NCBI RefSeq assembly: GCF_000284515.1
Contig: NC_017668.1
Span: forward strand, 682,001 to 746,000
Direction: 5' to 3'
Length of the DNA stretch: 64,000 bases
From: Halobacillus halophilus DSM 2266
Lineage (GTDB): Bacteria; Bacillota; Bacilli; Bacillales; Halobacillaceae
The position numbers and the translations under genes are program-made. The number at the start of each line of letters is the position of its first letter. Positions within the stretch are counted from its first letter, which is position 1. The notes under the pieces are model-generated. The model saw nothing but the letters and a program-made list of their open reading frames with translations. It was not told the DNA's origin and ran no database searches. Of this stretch, positions 25,614 to 33,110 are shown piece by piece.

Positions 25614-26160
25614 TTCCTTATAGTTTATTATTATAAATTATGATTGATTTTACGTAATATTCAGTCTATTTGCAAGGTAATTTTCTGTTTTTTCCAAATA
25701 TAAATAAGAAAAAAAGTCATGAGAGTGGATGGAACAAGGGTTCAGGGTATTTGTTAAAATATTGTGAACACGCATAGGGAGGGAGAAGATATAGTTTTAT
25801 ATAAGTGTTAAACAGTCATGAAAAAAACCCGACTGACAGGTGCTTGGAATTTCTATTTATATTATGATTTGGCTTCTGTAAACCACTTATAATTGGGCAC
25901 TTCTTGTCCGGTGTCCCTGGCTGTATTATCCACCATATAGATTGTTGTTTATTCGGGAGATTCCATTTAGGCTGTACCTCAATTCATCTTGAGTCGTCCT
26001 GAAATTTTTACAAATGGATGTGTTAGATATCGTTGTGGTTTTATCCAGAAAGGCTGTCTAAAGAGGCGGAGTGTTGAAGACTTACTTATTAAGGCAGAAC
26101 GACCGAATTACAGGTGGGGAGGCGGCGCAATAGAACAGACTCACAGGGCAATTGCCATAA
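25614..26160. other. Intergenic region, no supported gene
   Basis: About 550 bases between the zinc-finger gene and the terminator of the CAP gene. Both neighbouring genes read leftwards, so this region holds the promoter of the zinc-finger gene. A 78-codon plus-strand frame (25989-26225) ends inside the terminator and CAP gene tail and has no ribosome binding site, so I do not call it. Confidence 0.4.
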
Positions 26161-26163
26161 TAA

Positions 26164-26196
26164 AAAGCCATCGGGAACTGTATCCCCGATGGCTAA
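26164..26196 (-). terminator. Rho-independent terminator of the CAP gene
   Basis: Stem AGCCATCGGG / CCCGATGGCT with an 8-9 base loop and T-rich flank on the minus strand. Confidence 0.8.
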
Positions 26197-26211
26197 TATA
26201 CGGAAATCTAT

Positions 26212-26994
26212 TTATTTTCCGATGAACATTTGCGTCCAGTAGTTTCCGTCTTCTACATAACCGACCCCGATGTGAGTGAAGTTCGGATTCATGATGTTTT
26301 TACGGTGACCTTCACTATTCATCCAGCCCTGGACTACTTGCTCAGGAGAAGTATGGCCCATAGCGATATTTTCACCAGCCGTACGGTAGTCGATGCCATA
26401 GTCTCTTAACATATCAAACGGAGATCCGTAGGTTGGGCTTGTGTGGGAAAAGTAGTCATTTTTCTGCATATCGAGAGACTTATCTCCCGCGACAGCACTT
26501 AACTCTGTATCTAGTTCGAGAGGCTCTAGTCCCTGCTTCGCGCGTTCCTGGTTGGTCAGCTCTACAACTTGTTGTTCAAAATCTGAGATTTCAGATTGAT
26601 CGGCTTGCTCTGTCGTGTTGTCTTGAGGAACGGCCTGTTCGGACGGCTGCTCCTGCTCTTCTGGCTGAGCTTCAGGTACTTGCTGAGTAGGTTCTGCTGG
26701 TTCTTCTTTCACCGGTTGTTCCTGAACTGTGGCTTTTGGCTGTTCAGGTTTCTCTTCAGGTTGAGTTTGAGTTTGGAATTGCTCCCGAAGAGACTGAATA
26801 TCCACTTGTTGGATATTTTGACTCTTTAAGGCTTCTTCATTTTGGTGAACCCAGTTCACCACGTATTGTATGTGAACATTTCCTTGCTGGAATTTATGAG
26901 ACTCGCTGTCTCCTGAAGATGCGAGAGAAGTTGCTGGAGAAGCTAGTAGTGATAGTGCAAGAGCTCCTGATAGAATCAATGATTTGCCTTTCAT
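26212..26994 (-). CDS. Secreted CAP-domain (SCP/PR1-like) protein, YkwD-like
   Basis: 260 residues. A signal peptide (MKGKSLILSGALALSLLASPATSLA, predicted cleavage near residue 25) is followed by a long P/E/Q/T-rich linker (about 72-135) and a C-terminal CAP domain: VVELTNQERAKQGLEPLELD, AGDKSLDMQKNDYFSHTSP, GENIAMGHTSPEQVVQGWMNSEGHRKNIMNPNFTHIGVG. The conserved His/Glu set (FSHTSP, GENIA, SEGHRKNI) of the CAP cavity is intact. In Bacilli such proteins are exported and often tied to spore or cell-surface functions. An AAGGAGGAATTC site precedes the ATG. Confidence 0.88.
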   Translation of the reverse strand: MKGKSLILSGALALSLLASPATSLASSGDSESHKFQQGNVHIQYVVNWVHQNEEALKSQNIQQVDIQSLREQFQTQTQPEEKPEQPKATVQEQPVKEEPAEPTQQVPEAQPEEQEQPSEQAVPQDNTTEQADQSEISDFEQQVVELTNQERAKQGLEPLELDTELSAVAGDKSLDMQKNDYFSHTSPTYGSPFDMLRDYGIDYRTAGENIAMGHTSPEQVVQGWMNSEGHRKNIMNPNFTHIGVGYVEDGNYWTQMFIGK

Positions 26995-27367
26995 ACTCGA
27001 ATTCCTCCTTGAAAGTTATGTTTTTGGAACAATTTCATCCTATCATCTGGTTTTTGTAATAATATTGGATTTTTTTAGTAATAAAGAGATGAACTTAACT
27101 CTGAACATCTCTTAGGGAAAATTATCGCTTCGGCGAAAGCAGATAGATCTTTAAATTTCGGGAAATTTAAGTACTACTATGAAAATAGTAAAATAAATCT
27201 TTTATTGGAATTTTTATCATTTAGTAGTATAAATTAGCGGTATTAGACGGTTGACAGGGGTTTTAGTACCTTGGTTTTTTTACAAATATGTCTGGGATGT
27301 TACATCGATCCTATTAGAAATTTTAAGAATGACTGCCTAAACAAAAGGGAAGGGAACAGGAGAAAGG
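26995..27367. other. Divergent promoter region
   Basis: 373 bases between the CAP gene (minus) and an SDR gene (plus). It contains a short perfect hairpin CTTTAAATTTC / GAAATTTAAG at about 27149-27171 without a T run, and TTGACA at 27252-27257 without a convincing -10. No gene or known riboswitch seen. Confidence 0.35.
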
Positions 27368-28132
27368 ATGAGGCGAATGAAATTAGAAGGAAAAATAGCA
27401 CTAGTTACAGGTGGGTCAAGAGGACTCGGGAAAGTCATTAGTAAACATCTTGCTGCTGAAGGAGCACGAGTGGTGGTGAACTACGGAAGTAATCCGGACC
27501 CGGCCAATGAAACCGTGGATGAAATCAGGGGGAAAGACGGAGAAGCCATCGCTGTACAGGCTGATATAACCGATGAGGACTCCGTGAACGAGCTCGTTCG
27601 TAAGGTTCAGGAATCATATGGTGAGAATATAGATATTGTCGTTAATAATGCTTCAGGACCTCAGCCGGAGTACTCCCTTGAAGAAAATACTTGGGAAACG
27701 TACATGGATCAGCTTCAGTTTTTTGTTAAAGCGCCATTAATTCTAACAAAAGCAGTTATGCCTGGCATGAAGGAGAACCAATACGGCCGTATTATTAATA
27801 TTGGCAGTGAAGTTGTACAGCTTGGAAATGCCAATTTCTCAAACTATGTAACAGCTAAATCAGCCATGATTGGCATGACCCGTTCCTGGGCAAATGAACT
27901 TGGACCGCACGGTATTAATGTGAACCTTGTTAATCCAGGTTTTATTCCTGTAGAGAGACACGGGGAGGTAGATCCTTCTACCCTGGAGGGTTACAGCAGT
28001 CAGCTGCCTCTTCGGCGTATGGGGAAACCTGAAGACATAGCTAGTTCAGTTGTTTTCTTGGCATCTGATGATTCTCAATTTATTACCGGACAATCGATTT
28101 CTGTGAATGGAGGAAATACATTTGGGGTTTAA
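27368..28132 (+). CDS. SDR family oxidoreductase (FabG-like)
   Basis: 254 residues. NAD(P) motif TGGSRGLGK near residue 15, NNASGP (usually NNAG), catalytic Ser in INIGSEV and YVTAKSAMIG (YxxxK), and the family C-terminus ITGQSISVNGGNTFGV. Closest overall to 3-oxoacyl-ACP reductase-like SDRs, but the substrate is open. Two starts are possible: ATG 27368 (AGGAG 5 bases upstream) or ATG 27377 (AAAGG 9 bases upstream, matching usual FabG length). It appears monocistronic. Confidence 0.82.
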   Translation: MRRMKLEGKIALVTGGSRGLGKVISKHLAAEGARVVVNYGSNPDPANETVDEIRGKDGEAIAVQADITDEDSVNELVRKVQESYGENIDIVVNNASGPQPEYSLEENTWETYMDQLQFFVKAPLILTKAVMPGMKENQYGRIINIGSEVVQLGNANFSNYVTAKSAMIGMTRSWANELGPHGINVNLVNPGFIPVERHGEVDPSTLEGYSSQLPLRRMGKPEDIASSVVFLASDDSQFITGQSISVNGGNTFGV

Positions 28133-28224
28133 TGAAGTTCAACTCTTTTTCTAAGTAACCTTTCTCCAAACGGAACGTCTAATTCTATATAGGAGATTAA
28201 AATCCATGTACGGGAGGGCGTTCA

Positions 28225-28572
28225 ATGAGACACAGGAAGTTCAGGTTGCTGATGCTCGGAATCCTGCTCGGGGCCGGCGGTTACGGCTGCGAAAATAGAC
28301 AGCCAATTGAGCCGCCTCAGGAGAATCCTGTAGAAAGCATAGAAGAAGAGGTATTAGAGAACGAAGAATCCTCCACGAATCTACCCGGAGAAAATTCTCG
28401 TAAAAGTATGATAGCTAACGATGAGGAAATCATTGAAATGCTGAAAGCTTCTGGTGAGCTTAAAGATAACGCCACGGCAGCGGAAATAAAGAGAGCTCTT
28501 CAGGACTACCTCGGAGGCAAAGCTCAATCGAAAAAGAATGAGAAAATAAAAAGTGAACCAGAACTGCCCTGA
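28225..28572 (+). CDS. Small acidic exported protein, possible lipoprotein
   Basis: 115 residues. The N-terminus MRHRKFRLLMLGILLGAGGYGC is a lipoprotein-like signal with Cys22, although the lipobox GYGC is imperfect. The mature part is acidic and disordered, then a helical segment DEEIIEMLKASGELKDNATAAEIKRALQDYLGG resembling small DNA- or peptidoglycan-associated helix pairs. GGGAGGGCG precedes the ATG. The stop lies inside the left arm region of a long terminator hairpin. Family not recognised. Confidence 0.6.
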   Translation: MRHRKFRLLMLGILLGAGGYGCENRQPIEPPQENPVESIEEEVLENEESSTNLPGENSRKSMIANDEEIIEMLKASGELKDNATAAEIKRALQDYLGGKAQSKKNEKIKSEPELP

Positions 28573-28612
28573 AGGCTGCATAGCCCCCTGGGCAAGTGTT
28601 GGTTCACTTTTC
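28551..28612 (+). terminator. Long terminator hairpin overlapping the lipoprotein gene end
   Basis: AAAAGTGAACCAGAACTGCCC pairs with GGGCAAGTGTTGGTTCACTTTT; the left arm includes the last codons. A second, bidirectional terminator lies at 28706-28741 (AAGCTCGGAGT / ACTCCGAGCTT, T run), serving the convergent DUF2207 remnant. Confidence 0.75.
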
Positions 28613-28705
28613 TTACTAGCATAACGGACTGAGTTCATAACCTCTTCATCGTGTGTAAGAGGAGCTGTCTAGGTTTCTTAAAAAGACTCCATACACAAAT
28701 CAAGA

Positions 28706-28741
28706 AAGCTCGGAGTAAAAACACACTCCGAGCTTTTTTAT
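28706..28741. terminator. Bidirectional rho-independent terminator
   Basis: Perfect 11-base stem AAGCTCGGAGT / ACTCCGAGCTT, 8-base loop, T run on the plus strand and A run on the left. Confidence 0.88.
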
Positions 28742-28752
28742 GCTGCTAACAT

Positions 28753-29353
28753 CTAAAATGCCCCTGATCCCCCGCCGCTGCCGCCAACACCAGCTCCGCC
28801 TCCGCCAGCGTTTGCGCTGGCTGCAGCTGCAGCCGAGATGGTTTGATCCGCTTCGCTGAAGCTTGATTGCAGTGAAGCAGCAAGGATAATAAAGAGCATC
28901 ATATCATTGGGGGCAGCCGGTGTGTGCGTTTCCATACTGGAGAGTGAGCGGTTTCGAGCCTCGGGCTCATTTTCTACTTTTCTATGTCCTGTGCCAAGCT
29001 CATAAAGAAAAATGCGAAGTTGTTCATCATCAGTTAAAGACCCTCGGTCGCTCTCTGTCTGCAGCAGTTTTTTCCATTGCATCTGAATCTTTTTACCTTT
29101 AATCGTATGCGGGCGATAAGCAAATGCCGTTACCAGTAACAAGGCTCCAGCAATGATGTATAGGATCATCCAGGGAAACAATTGATAAATACCAAATAGA
29201 ATGGCAAGGGTTCCAATAAGGGCGGTTAATCCTCTTGTTTGACGGTCTTTTTCCATAAGTTGAAATCTTTCTGGTACTGCTCGTGGTTCGACTTGTCAGT
29301 GGAAGCGAGATAAGAATAACTGCGGCAAATAGGATGGAAAGTATTTTTTTCAT
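28753..29353 (-). pseudogene. DUF2207-like membrane protein, internally deleted
   Basis: Two fragments in different frames. From 29353 a signal peptide (MKKILSILFAAVILISLPLTS) reads into nonsense. From 29256 a second frame of 167 residues carries two membrane helices (ALIGTLAILFGIYQLFPWMILYIIAG), a charged stretch and an Ala/Gly-rich end GGGGAGVGGSGGGSGAF. A signal peptide at the start and a GGGxGGGxGAF end are the two extremes of DUF2207 proteins, usually over 500 residues. The large middle domain is missing, so I read this as one gene with an internal deletion and frameshift. The second frame could still be expressed. Confidence 0.5.
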
Positions 29354-29430
29354 AATTATCCAACTTATTTCCTCTTAGTAATACGCTGATCCATACGAAT
29401 AAGTTTCATAGAAAAATGTTTTAGTCCAAG

Positions 29431-29466
29431 TTGATTTTTGGAAGTAACAGTAATATACTACATTAC
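29431..29466 (+). promoter_or_regulatory. Sigma-A promoter with overlapping operator of the GntR/ABC operon
   Basis: TTGATT (29431-29436) and TATACT (29454-29459) are 17 bases apart. An inverted repeat GTAAT-N7-ATTAC (29450-29466) covers the -10 and start, as expected for autorepression by the YtrA-like regulator encoded next. Confidence 0.6.
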
Positions 29467-29503
29467 AACACTAATGCACCAATTCAGAGAGGAAGGGGAG
29501 CAT

Positions 29504-29884
29504 GTGATTCTTAATACCGACGGAACGAAGCCGATTTATTTGCAGATAGCTGAATGGATCGAAAATGAAATCCTAAACGGCGATCTGCCGGAGGACGAGA
29601 AGGTTTATTCTCAATATAAGCTTGCGGATATGTATAACATTAATCCGGCGACAGCCGCCAAAGGGCTCACAAAGCTTGCGGAGGAAGGGATTCTTTATGA
29701 TAAGCGAGGTATTGGAAAGTTCGTGTCCTCCGAGGCGATAAAAATCATCAAGGACAAGCGAATAAACCATACACTAAAGAGTATGGTCGAGGATCTTATT
29801 CAAGAGGCTGAACGGCTCGATATGGCAGAAACAGAACTAATTTCACTGATAAAGGAAACAAGAAGTAGAAACAAAGGGGGATAA
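29504..29884 (+). CDS. GntR family regulator, YtrA subfamily
   Basis: About 126 residues. N-terminal winged helix: KPIYLQIAEWIENEILNGDLPEDEKVYSQYKLADMYNINPATAAKGLTKLAEEGILYDKRGIGKFV, followed by a short helical tail (LKSMVEDLIQEAERLDMAETELISLIKE) in place of a ligand domain, as in the YtrA subfamily. A GTG at 29504 follows AGAGGAAGG and gives the usual start; the upstream TTG at 29438 lies in the promoter. It heads the operon with an ABC ATPase 2 bases downstream. YtrA-type operons respond to cell-envelope stress in relatives. Confidence 0.8.
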   Translation: MILNTDGTKPIYLQIAEWIENEILNGDLPEDEKVYSQYKLADMYNINPATAAKGLTKLAEEGILYDKRGIGKFVSSEAIKIIKDKRINHTLKSMVEDLIQEAERLDMAETELISLIKETRSRNKGG

Positions 29885-29886
29885 GA

Positions 29887-30792
29887 ATGAACATCATTGA
29901 ATGCAGGCAATTAACGAAAGCTTACCGGGGGTTTAAAGCTCTGGATCAGCTTTGCTGCACAATTGGAGAGAATAAACTGGTTGGACTGGTCGGAAGAAAT
30001 GGTGCAGGTAAGACAACACTCATGAAGATTTTAAGCGGCATGCTTAAGGAAACATCCGGAGAAGTGAAGGTATTTTCTAACCGCCCGTTTAACAGTCTGC
30101 TCGTATCTGCCAATTCTATCTTTATTGATGACCAAATGAACTTTCCAACAGCTCTTTCCCTGGCAGACATTCTGGTGGAGGCCGGCGAGTTTTATGAACA
30201 TTGGAATGAGGAACTGGCATGGCATTTATTTGATTACTTTGGGTTTCATAAAAAGGAATACCATAAAAATCTATCAAAAGGGAAAGAAAGCACCTTCAAT
30301 ATGATTGTCGGACTTGCGGCCCGCTGTCCACTCACTATATTTGATGAACCGACTACAGGCATGGATGCGGCCGTTCGCAAGGATTTTTACCGGATATTAC
30401 TTAAGGACTATCTCGCTTATCCACGTACGATCCTCCTATCCACTCATCATTTAGAAGAAGTGGAGGATCAATTGGAAGAGGTACTGCTGCTGGACCAGGG
30501 GGAGAAAGTGCTTCACATGTCGATCGAAGAGCTCAGAGAGCTTGCGATAGGGTTGAAAGGGAAGCGTGAAATACTGGCACCGTATTTCGCCGATCGCAAA
30601 ACTATTTATACGGAACCTTTTGGGATGGGTGACGAGTATATCGTTACCAGAAATAATTTTTCTCAGAAAGAGAAACAGGAAATGAAGCGTGAAGGAATTC
30701 AATTTTCAGGCGTTTCCGCTAGTGATCTATGTATCTACTTAACTTCTTCAGAATCTCAAAAAGGGGGGACTTTAGATGACATCCTTAACTGA
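29887..30792 (+). CDS. ABC transporter ATP-binding protein, YtrB-like
   Basis: 301 residues. Walker A LVGRNGAGKTTLMK near residue 38, Walker B LTIFDEPTTGMDA near 150, H-loop LSTHHLEEVED. The signature is degenerate (NLSKGKESTFNM in place of LSGGQ), which is a common trait of the YtrB group. The last 90 residues form an accessory C-terminal domain. It is coupled to the upstream GntR gene and overlaps the permease gene by 17 bases, so the two are made together. Confidence 0.83.
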   Translation: MNIIECRQLTKAYRGFKALDQLCCTIGENKLVGLVGRNGAGKTTLMKILSGMLKETSGEVKVFSNRPFNSLLVSANSIFIDDQMNFPTALSLADILVEAGEFYEHWNEELAWHLFDYFGFHKKEYHKNLSKGKESTFNMIVGLAARCPLTIFDEPTTGMDAAVRKDFYRILLKDYLAYPRTILLSTHHLEEVEDQLEEVLLLDQGEKVLHMSIEELRELAIGLKGKREILAPYFADRKTIYTEPFGMGDEYIVTRNNFSQKEKQEMKREGIQFSGVSASDLCIYLTSSESQKGGTLDDILN

Positions 30793-31528
30793 AGTAAGCA
30801 CCAGGGAGGTGATTGGTAAACAATATCACTATAAACTGAAAGCTTATATGGGGATTCTCACCTCTCTTGTCACTGTACAATTGCTAGGACTGCTGTTCTC
30901 GTTGAATGGGGTCGGTTCTCGAAGCCTTGGCACCTTTGGTCTGGACCTCAATATTAATTATTATTCAGCGGATATGATCATCATTTTCACCTTTTTCTGG
31001 GGCTTCATGAGTGCCCTTCTTATGACCACGAAAGCTTATCGGGAGGATGATTTTGCTTTTATTACCAACCGCTTCAGCAGCAACATGTCTTCCGTTGCTT
31101 TCATCGCTACAGTAAGTGTTATCGGCGGTCTGACTGCGATTATGGCCAGTTTCTTACTTAAAGTGGTAGTCTATTTTATTTTAGGAAACAAGGAGGTTAT
31201 AGGTACAGGGCTCGCGTCCGGACCGTTAACGTTTACTGAGGGTGTGTTGGCTATGATTCTGCTCGTTTTCCTGTTCAGTTCTCTTGGTTATTTAGCCGGG
31301 ATCATCGTCCAGGTTCACCGTGTGTTTGTGGTTTTACTTCCTGTCTTGTTTTTTGGAGGACTTCAGTATTTATCAAGCACAGAAAACTGGAATCTTCCAG
31401 CGTTCATGTTTGAATTCTATTTTCAAGAATCTTTGTTTCTACTATTTGCAGCTAAAGTAGTGGCAAGTGCCGCCCTTGTCTTCACGATTGCGTTGTGGAT
31501 TTCGGACCAATTGGAGGTGAAGAAATGA
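30776..31528 (+). CDS. ABC transporter permease subunit
   Basis: 250 residues with six predicted helices, among them YMGILTSLVTVQLLGLLFSL, MIIIFTFFWGFMSALLM, SVAFIATVSVIGGLTAIMA, GVLAMILLVFLFSSLGYLAGIIV and FVVLLPVLFFGGLQYL. No conserved substrate motif. Position after the YtrB-like ATPase marks it as the membrane partner; cargo unknown. It overlaps the following gene by 4 bases. Confidence 0.75.
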   Translation: MTSLTEVSTREVIGKQYHYKLKAYMGILTSLVTVQLLGLLFSLNGVGSRSLGTFGLDLNINYYSADMIIIFTFFWGFMSALLMTTKAYREDDFAFITNRFSSNMSSVAFIATVSVIGGLTAIMASFLLKVVVYFILGNKEVIGTGLASGPLTFTEGVLAMILLVFLFSSLGYLAGIIVQVHRVFVVLLPVLFFGGLQYLSSTENWNLPAFMFEFYFQESLFLLFAAKVVASAALVFTIALWISDQLEVKK

Positions 31529-32232
31529 TGGACGCTCTATTGATTGGTCTTCTGCCCATTACGTTCTTTATAGTTTTATTCGGGTCTTTAATTGTAATGA
31601 ATTATAGAAAAAGCAAAGCCCGAAGTACCCACTTGTCAGCTAAGACCCCGGTATGGGTATTTGGAGGCTATGTGTGCCTCCTGCTCGTTAGCTTTATTCT
31701 CTTTTTCTTTATCCCTGAGCAGAACATAAGCTCCGATAACAGTGAGGGGAATATTTCAGAAACAGGAAGAGAGCTCTATCAAAAAGCTCTAGCGGGTGAA
31801 GTTACGGATATAAACGAGAAATACCTGCGAAAAGAGTGGAGCTTTGATTATGAGTATGAGCGGCTGGAGATTGGCGAAGAAATTGAAGCACCGAGCGCAC
31901 TTACTATTGTGGTGGACCAAACTAACGATAGTGAGCAAATTACGGCTGCTTTTTATTCAACTCCGGCTTCTCTCCAGGGAACGGTGCTGAATCATGATTT
32001 ACCGCTTAGGATCGGGATGGCAGACCAACGCCTGAATCTTCTTCTCACTCAAACGACCGACCGTACATTTACTGTTTTTAGTCCGGCGTTTCCATTCACC
32101 CAGTTTACGGAGGAAAAGGATGGGATAATGGAAGGTGAGATGGAGTGGGGCACTTATATCTTGTATGTGAGCGTTCCTAAGGACATTAATGTGTCTTCGG
32201 ATTACCATTCTGTGGAATATGTAAAGGAATAA
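31525..32232 (+). CDS. Membrane-anchored hypothetical protein of the GntR/ABC operon
   Basis: About 235 residues, start ATG 31525 or 31528 within the ATGATG that overlaps the permease stop, with GGAGGTG upstream. Two helices (ALLIGLLPITFFIVLFGSLIV and VWVFGGYVCLLLVSFILFFF) are followed by an acidic extracytoplasmic domain rich in strands (ALTIVVDQTNDSEQITAAFY, GTYILYVSVPKD). Family not recognised; its place last in the operon suggests an accessory role for the transporter. A terminator follows. Confidence 0.65.
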   Translation: MMDALLIGLLPITFFIVLFGSLIVMNYRKSKARSTHLSAKTPVWVFGGYVCLLLVSFILFFFIPEQNISSDNSEGNISETGRELYQKALAGEVTDINEKYLRKEWSFDYEYERLEIGEEIEAPSALTIVVDQTNDSEQITAAFYSTPASLQGTVLNHDLPLRIGMADQRLNLLLTQTTDRTFTVFSPAFPFTQFTEEKDGIMEGEMEWGTYILYVSVPKDINVSSDYHSVEYVKE

Positions 32233-32235
32233 AAG

Positions 32236-32266
32236 AAAAGCCCTGATTCGCGGGGCTTTTTCTTAT
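32236..32266 (+). terminator. Rho-independent terminator of the GntR/ABC operon
   Basis: Stem AAAAGCCC / GGGGCTTTTT with an 8-base loop and T tail. Confidence 0.82.
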
Positions 32267-32290
32267 TTAGGTTTTATTTAACGTAAATAG

Positions 32291-33109
32291 ACTTATTAAG
32301 CAATAGGGCCGGATTGTGGAAGACTCAGTTTCGAGATAAATTGGGCCCGTTACGCTGTGAGGAGGGGGCTGGTGGGGAAATAACTCGCTTTCCTATGGCC
32401 CTACACGACGTGGGGTCGAACGACGATGCCACAGGAAGTGGCGACTTTAGTCGATCCACCTTTTTACCAGGAGCTTCCTCGCTCGTTTCACTCCCTGCGG
32501 GATCTCACCTGATTCCTTCTCCCGTTCTTACACTTCATAAGGAGGGAGTAATACATCAATGCCTAAACGTCATAGAGTGCTATCCAGCTCCAGCACCTAG
32601 CGTCTAGTGAGACTTCCCTCACTTCTGTACGATAAGGCAACATCGAATCGCTCCGCTCTTCGTGTTTTCTTTATCTCCGCCAGTTCAGTCCAGTCCATAC
32701 GCCGCTGACCAAGGTGCTTCCGCTTTCATCCAGGGAGTCTCGCCATTTCCCCACCAGCCCCAGCTTGATTAGGAAGAACGGCCCCTTCGGAAAAAGAGAA
32801 TTCTGTTCTCCTTAACCTGGCTGGAATGCTTATATAACAGGCTCTATCCCATAGTTTCAGCCTGATAAAAGGATAAAGCGGTTTCGATCTTCTGATTTGG
32901 CAAAGTCCGGAGGGGGATGATGTAGACTCCTGTGGGATGAAAATGACAGGGGAGACCCCGTAAGGCGAAGCCTGAGGAGGCTCCGCGCATTCCCACGGAA
33001 AGCGAAATCATCCCCCAAAGGACTGTCCTCTCATCCTAAATATCTCGAAACTGAGTCTTACAGAAAAGGGAGCTTATCTTGAATATCAGCCTTGGGCTTT
33101 AACCGAGCC
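32291..33109 (-). repeat. Composite palindromic repeat, copy E3, enlarged by a nested repeat
   Basis: Reads ACTTATTAAGCAATAGGGCC, GAAGACTCAGTTTCGAGA, palindrome B (interrupted), spacer, palindrome A (about 32896-33040), TCTCGAAACTGAGTCTTAC, GGGAGCTT and GGCTTTAACCGAGCC. B has received about 0.33 kb of unrelated repeat sequence in two blocks. The right end stops one base before the stop codon of the LtaS-like gene. It lies between convergent genes. Confidence 0.82.
32398..32733. repeat. Nested second repeat family inside palindrome B of E3
   Basis: Block 1 (about 32398-32468) is a hairpin with arms related to GTGGGGTCGAACGACGATGC and GCGACTTTAGTCGATCCACC. Block 2 (about 32524-32733) contains AGCTCCAGCACCTAGCGTCT and CCATACGCCGCTGACCAAGG, sequence types I associate with another Bacillaceae intergenic repeat. 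Between the blocks the host B palindrome (AGCTTCCTCGCTCGTTTCAC) is retained. Confidence 0.6.
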
Positions 33110-33110
33110 A

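Noticed and set aside
25989-26225. 78-codon plus-strand frame before the CAP gene
   Set aside because: It runs through the CAP terminator into the CAP coding end and lacks a ribosome binding site.
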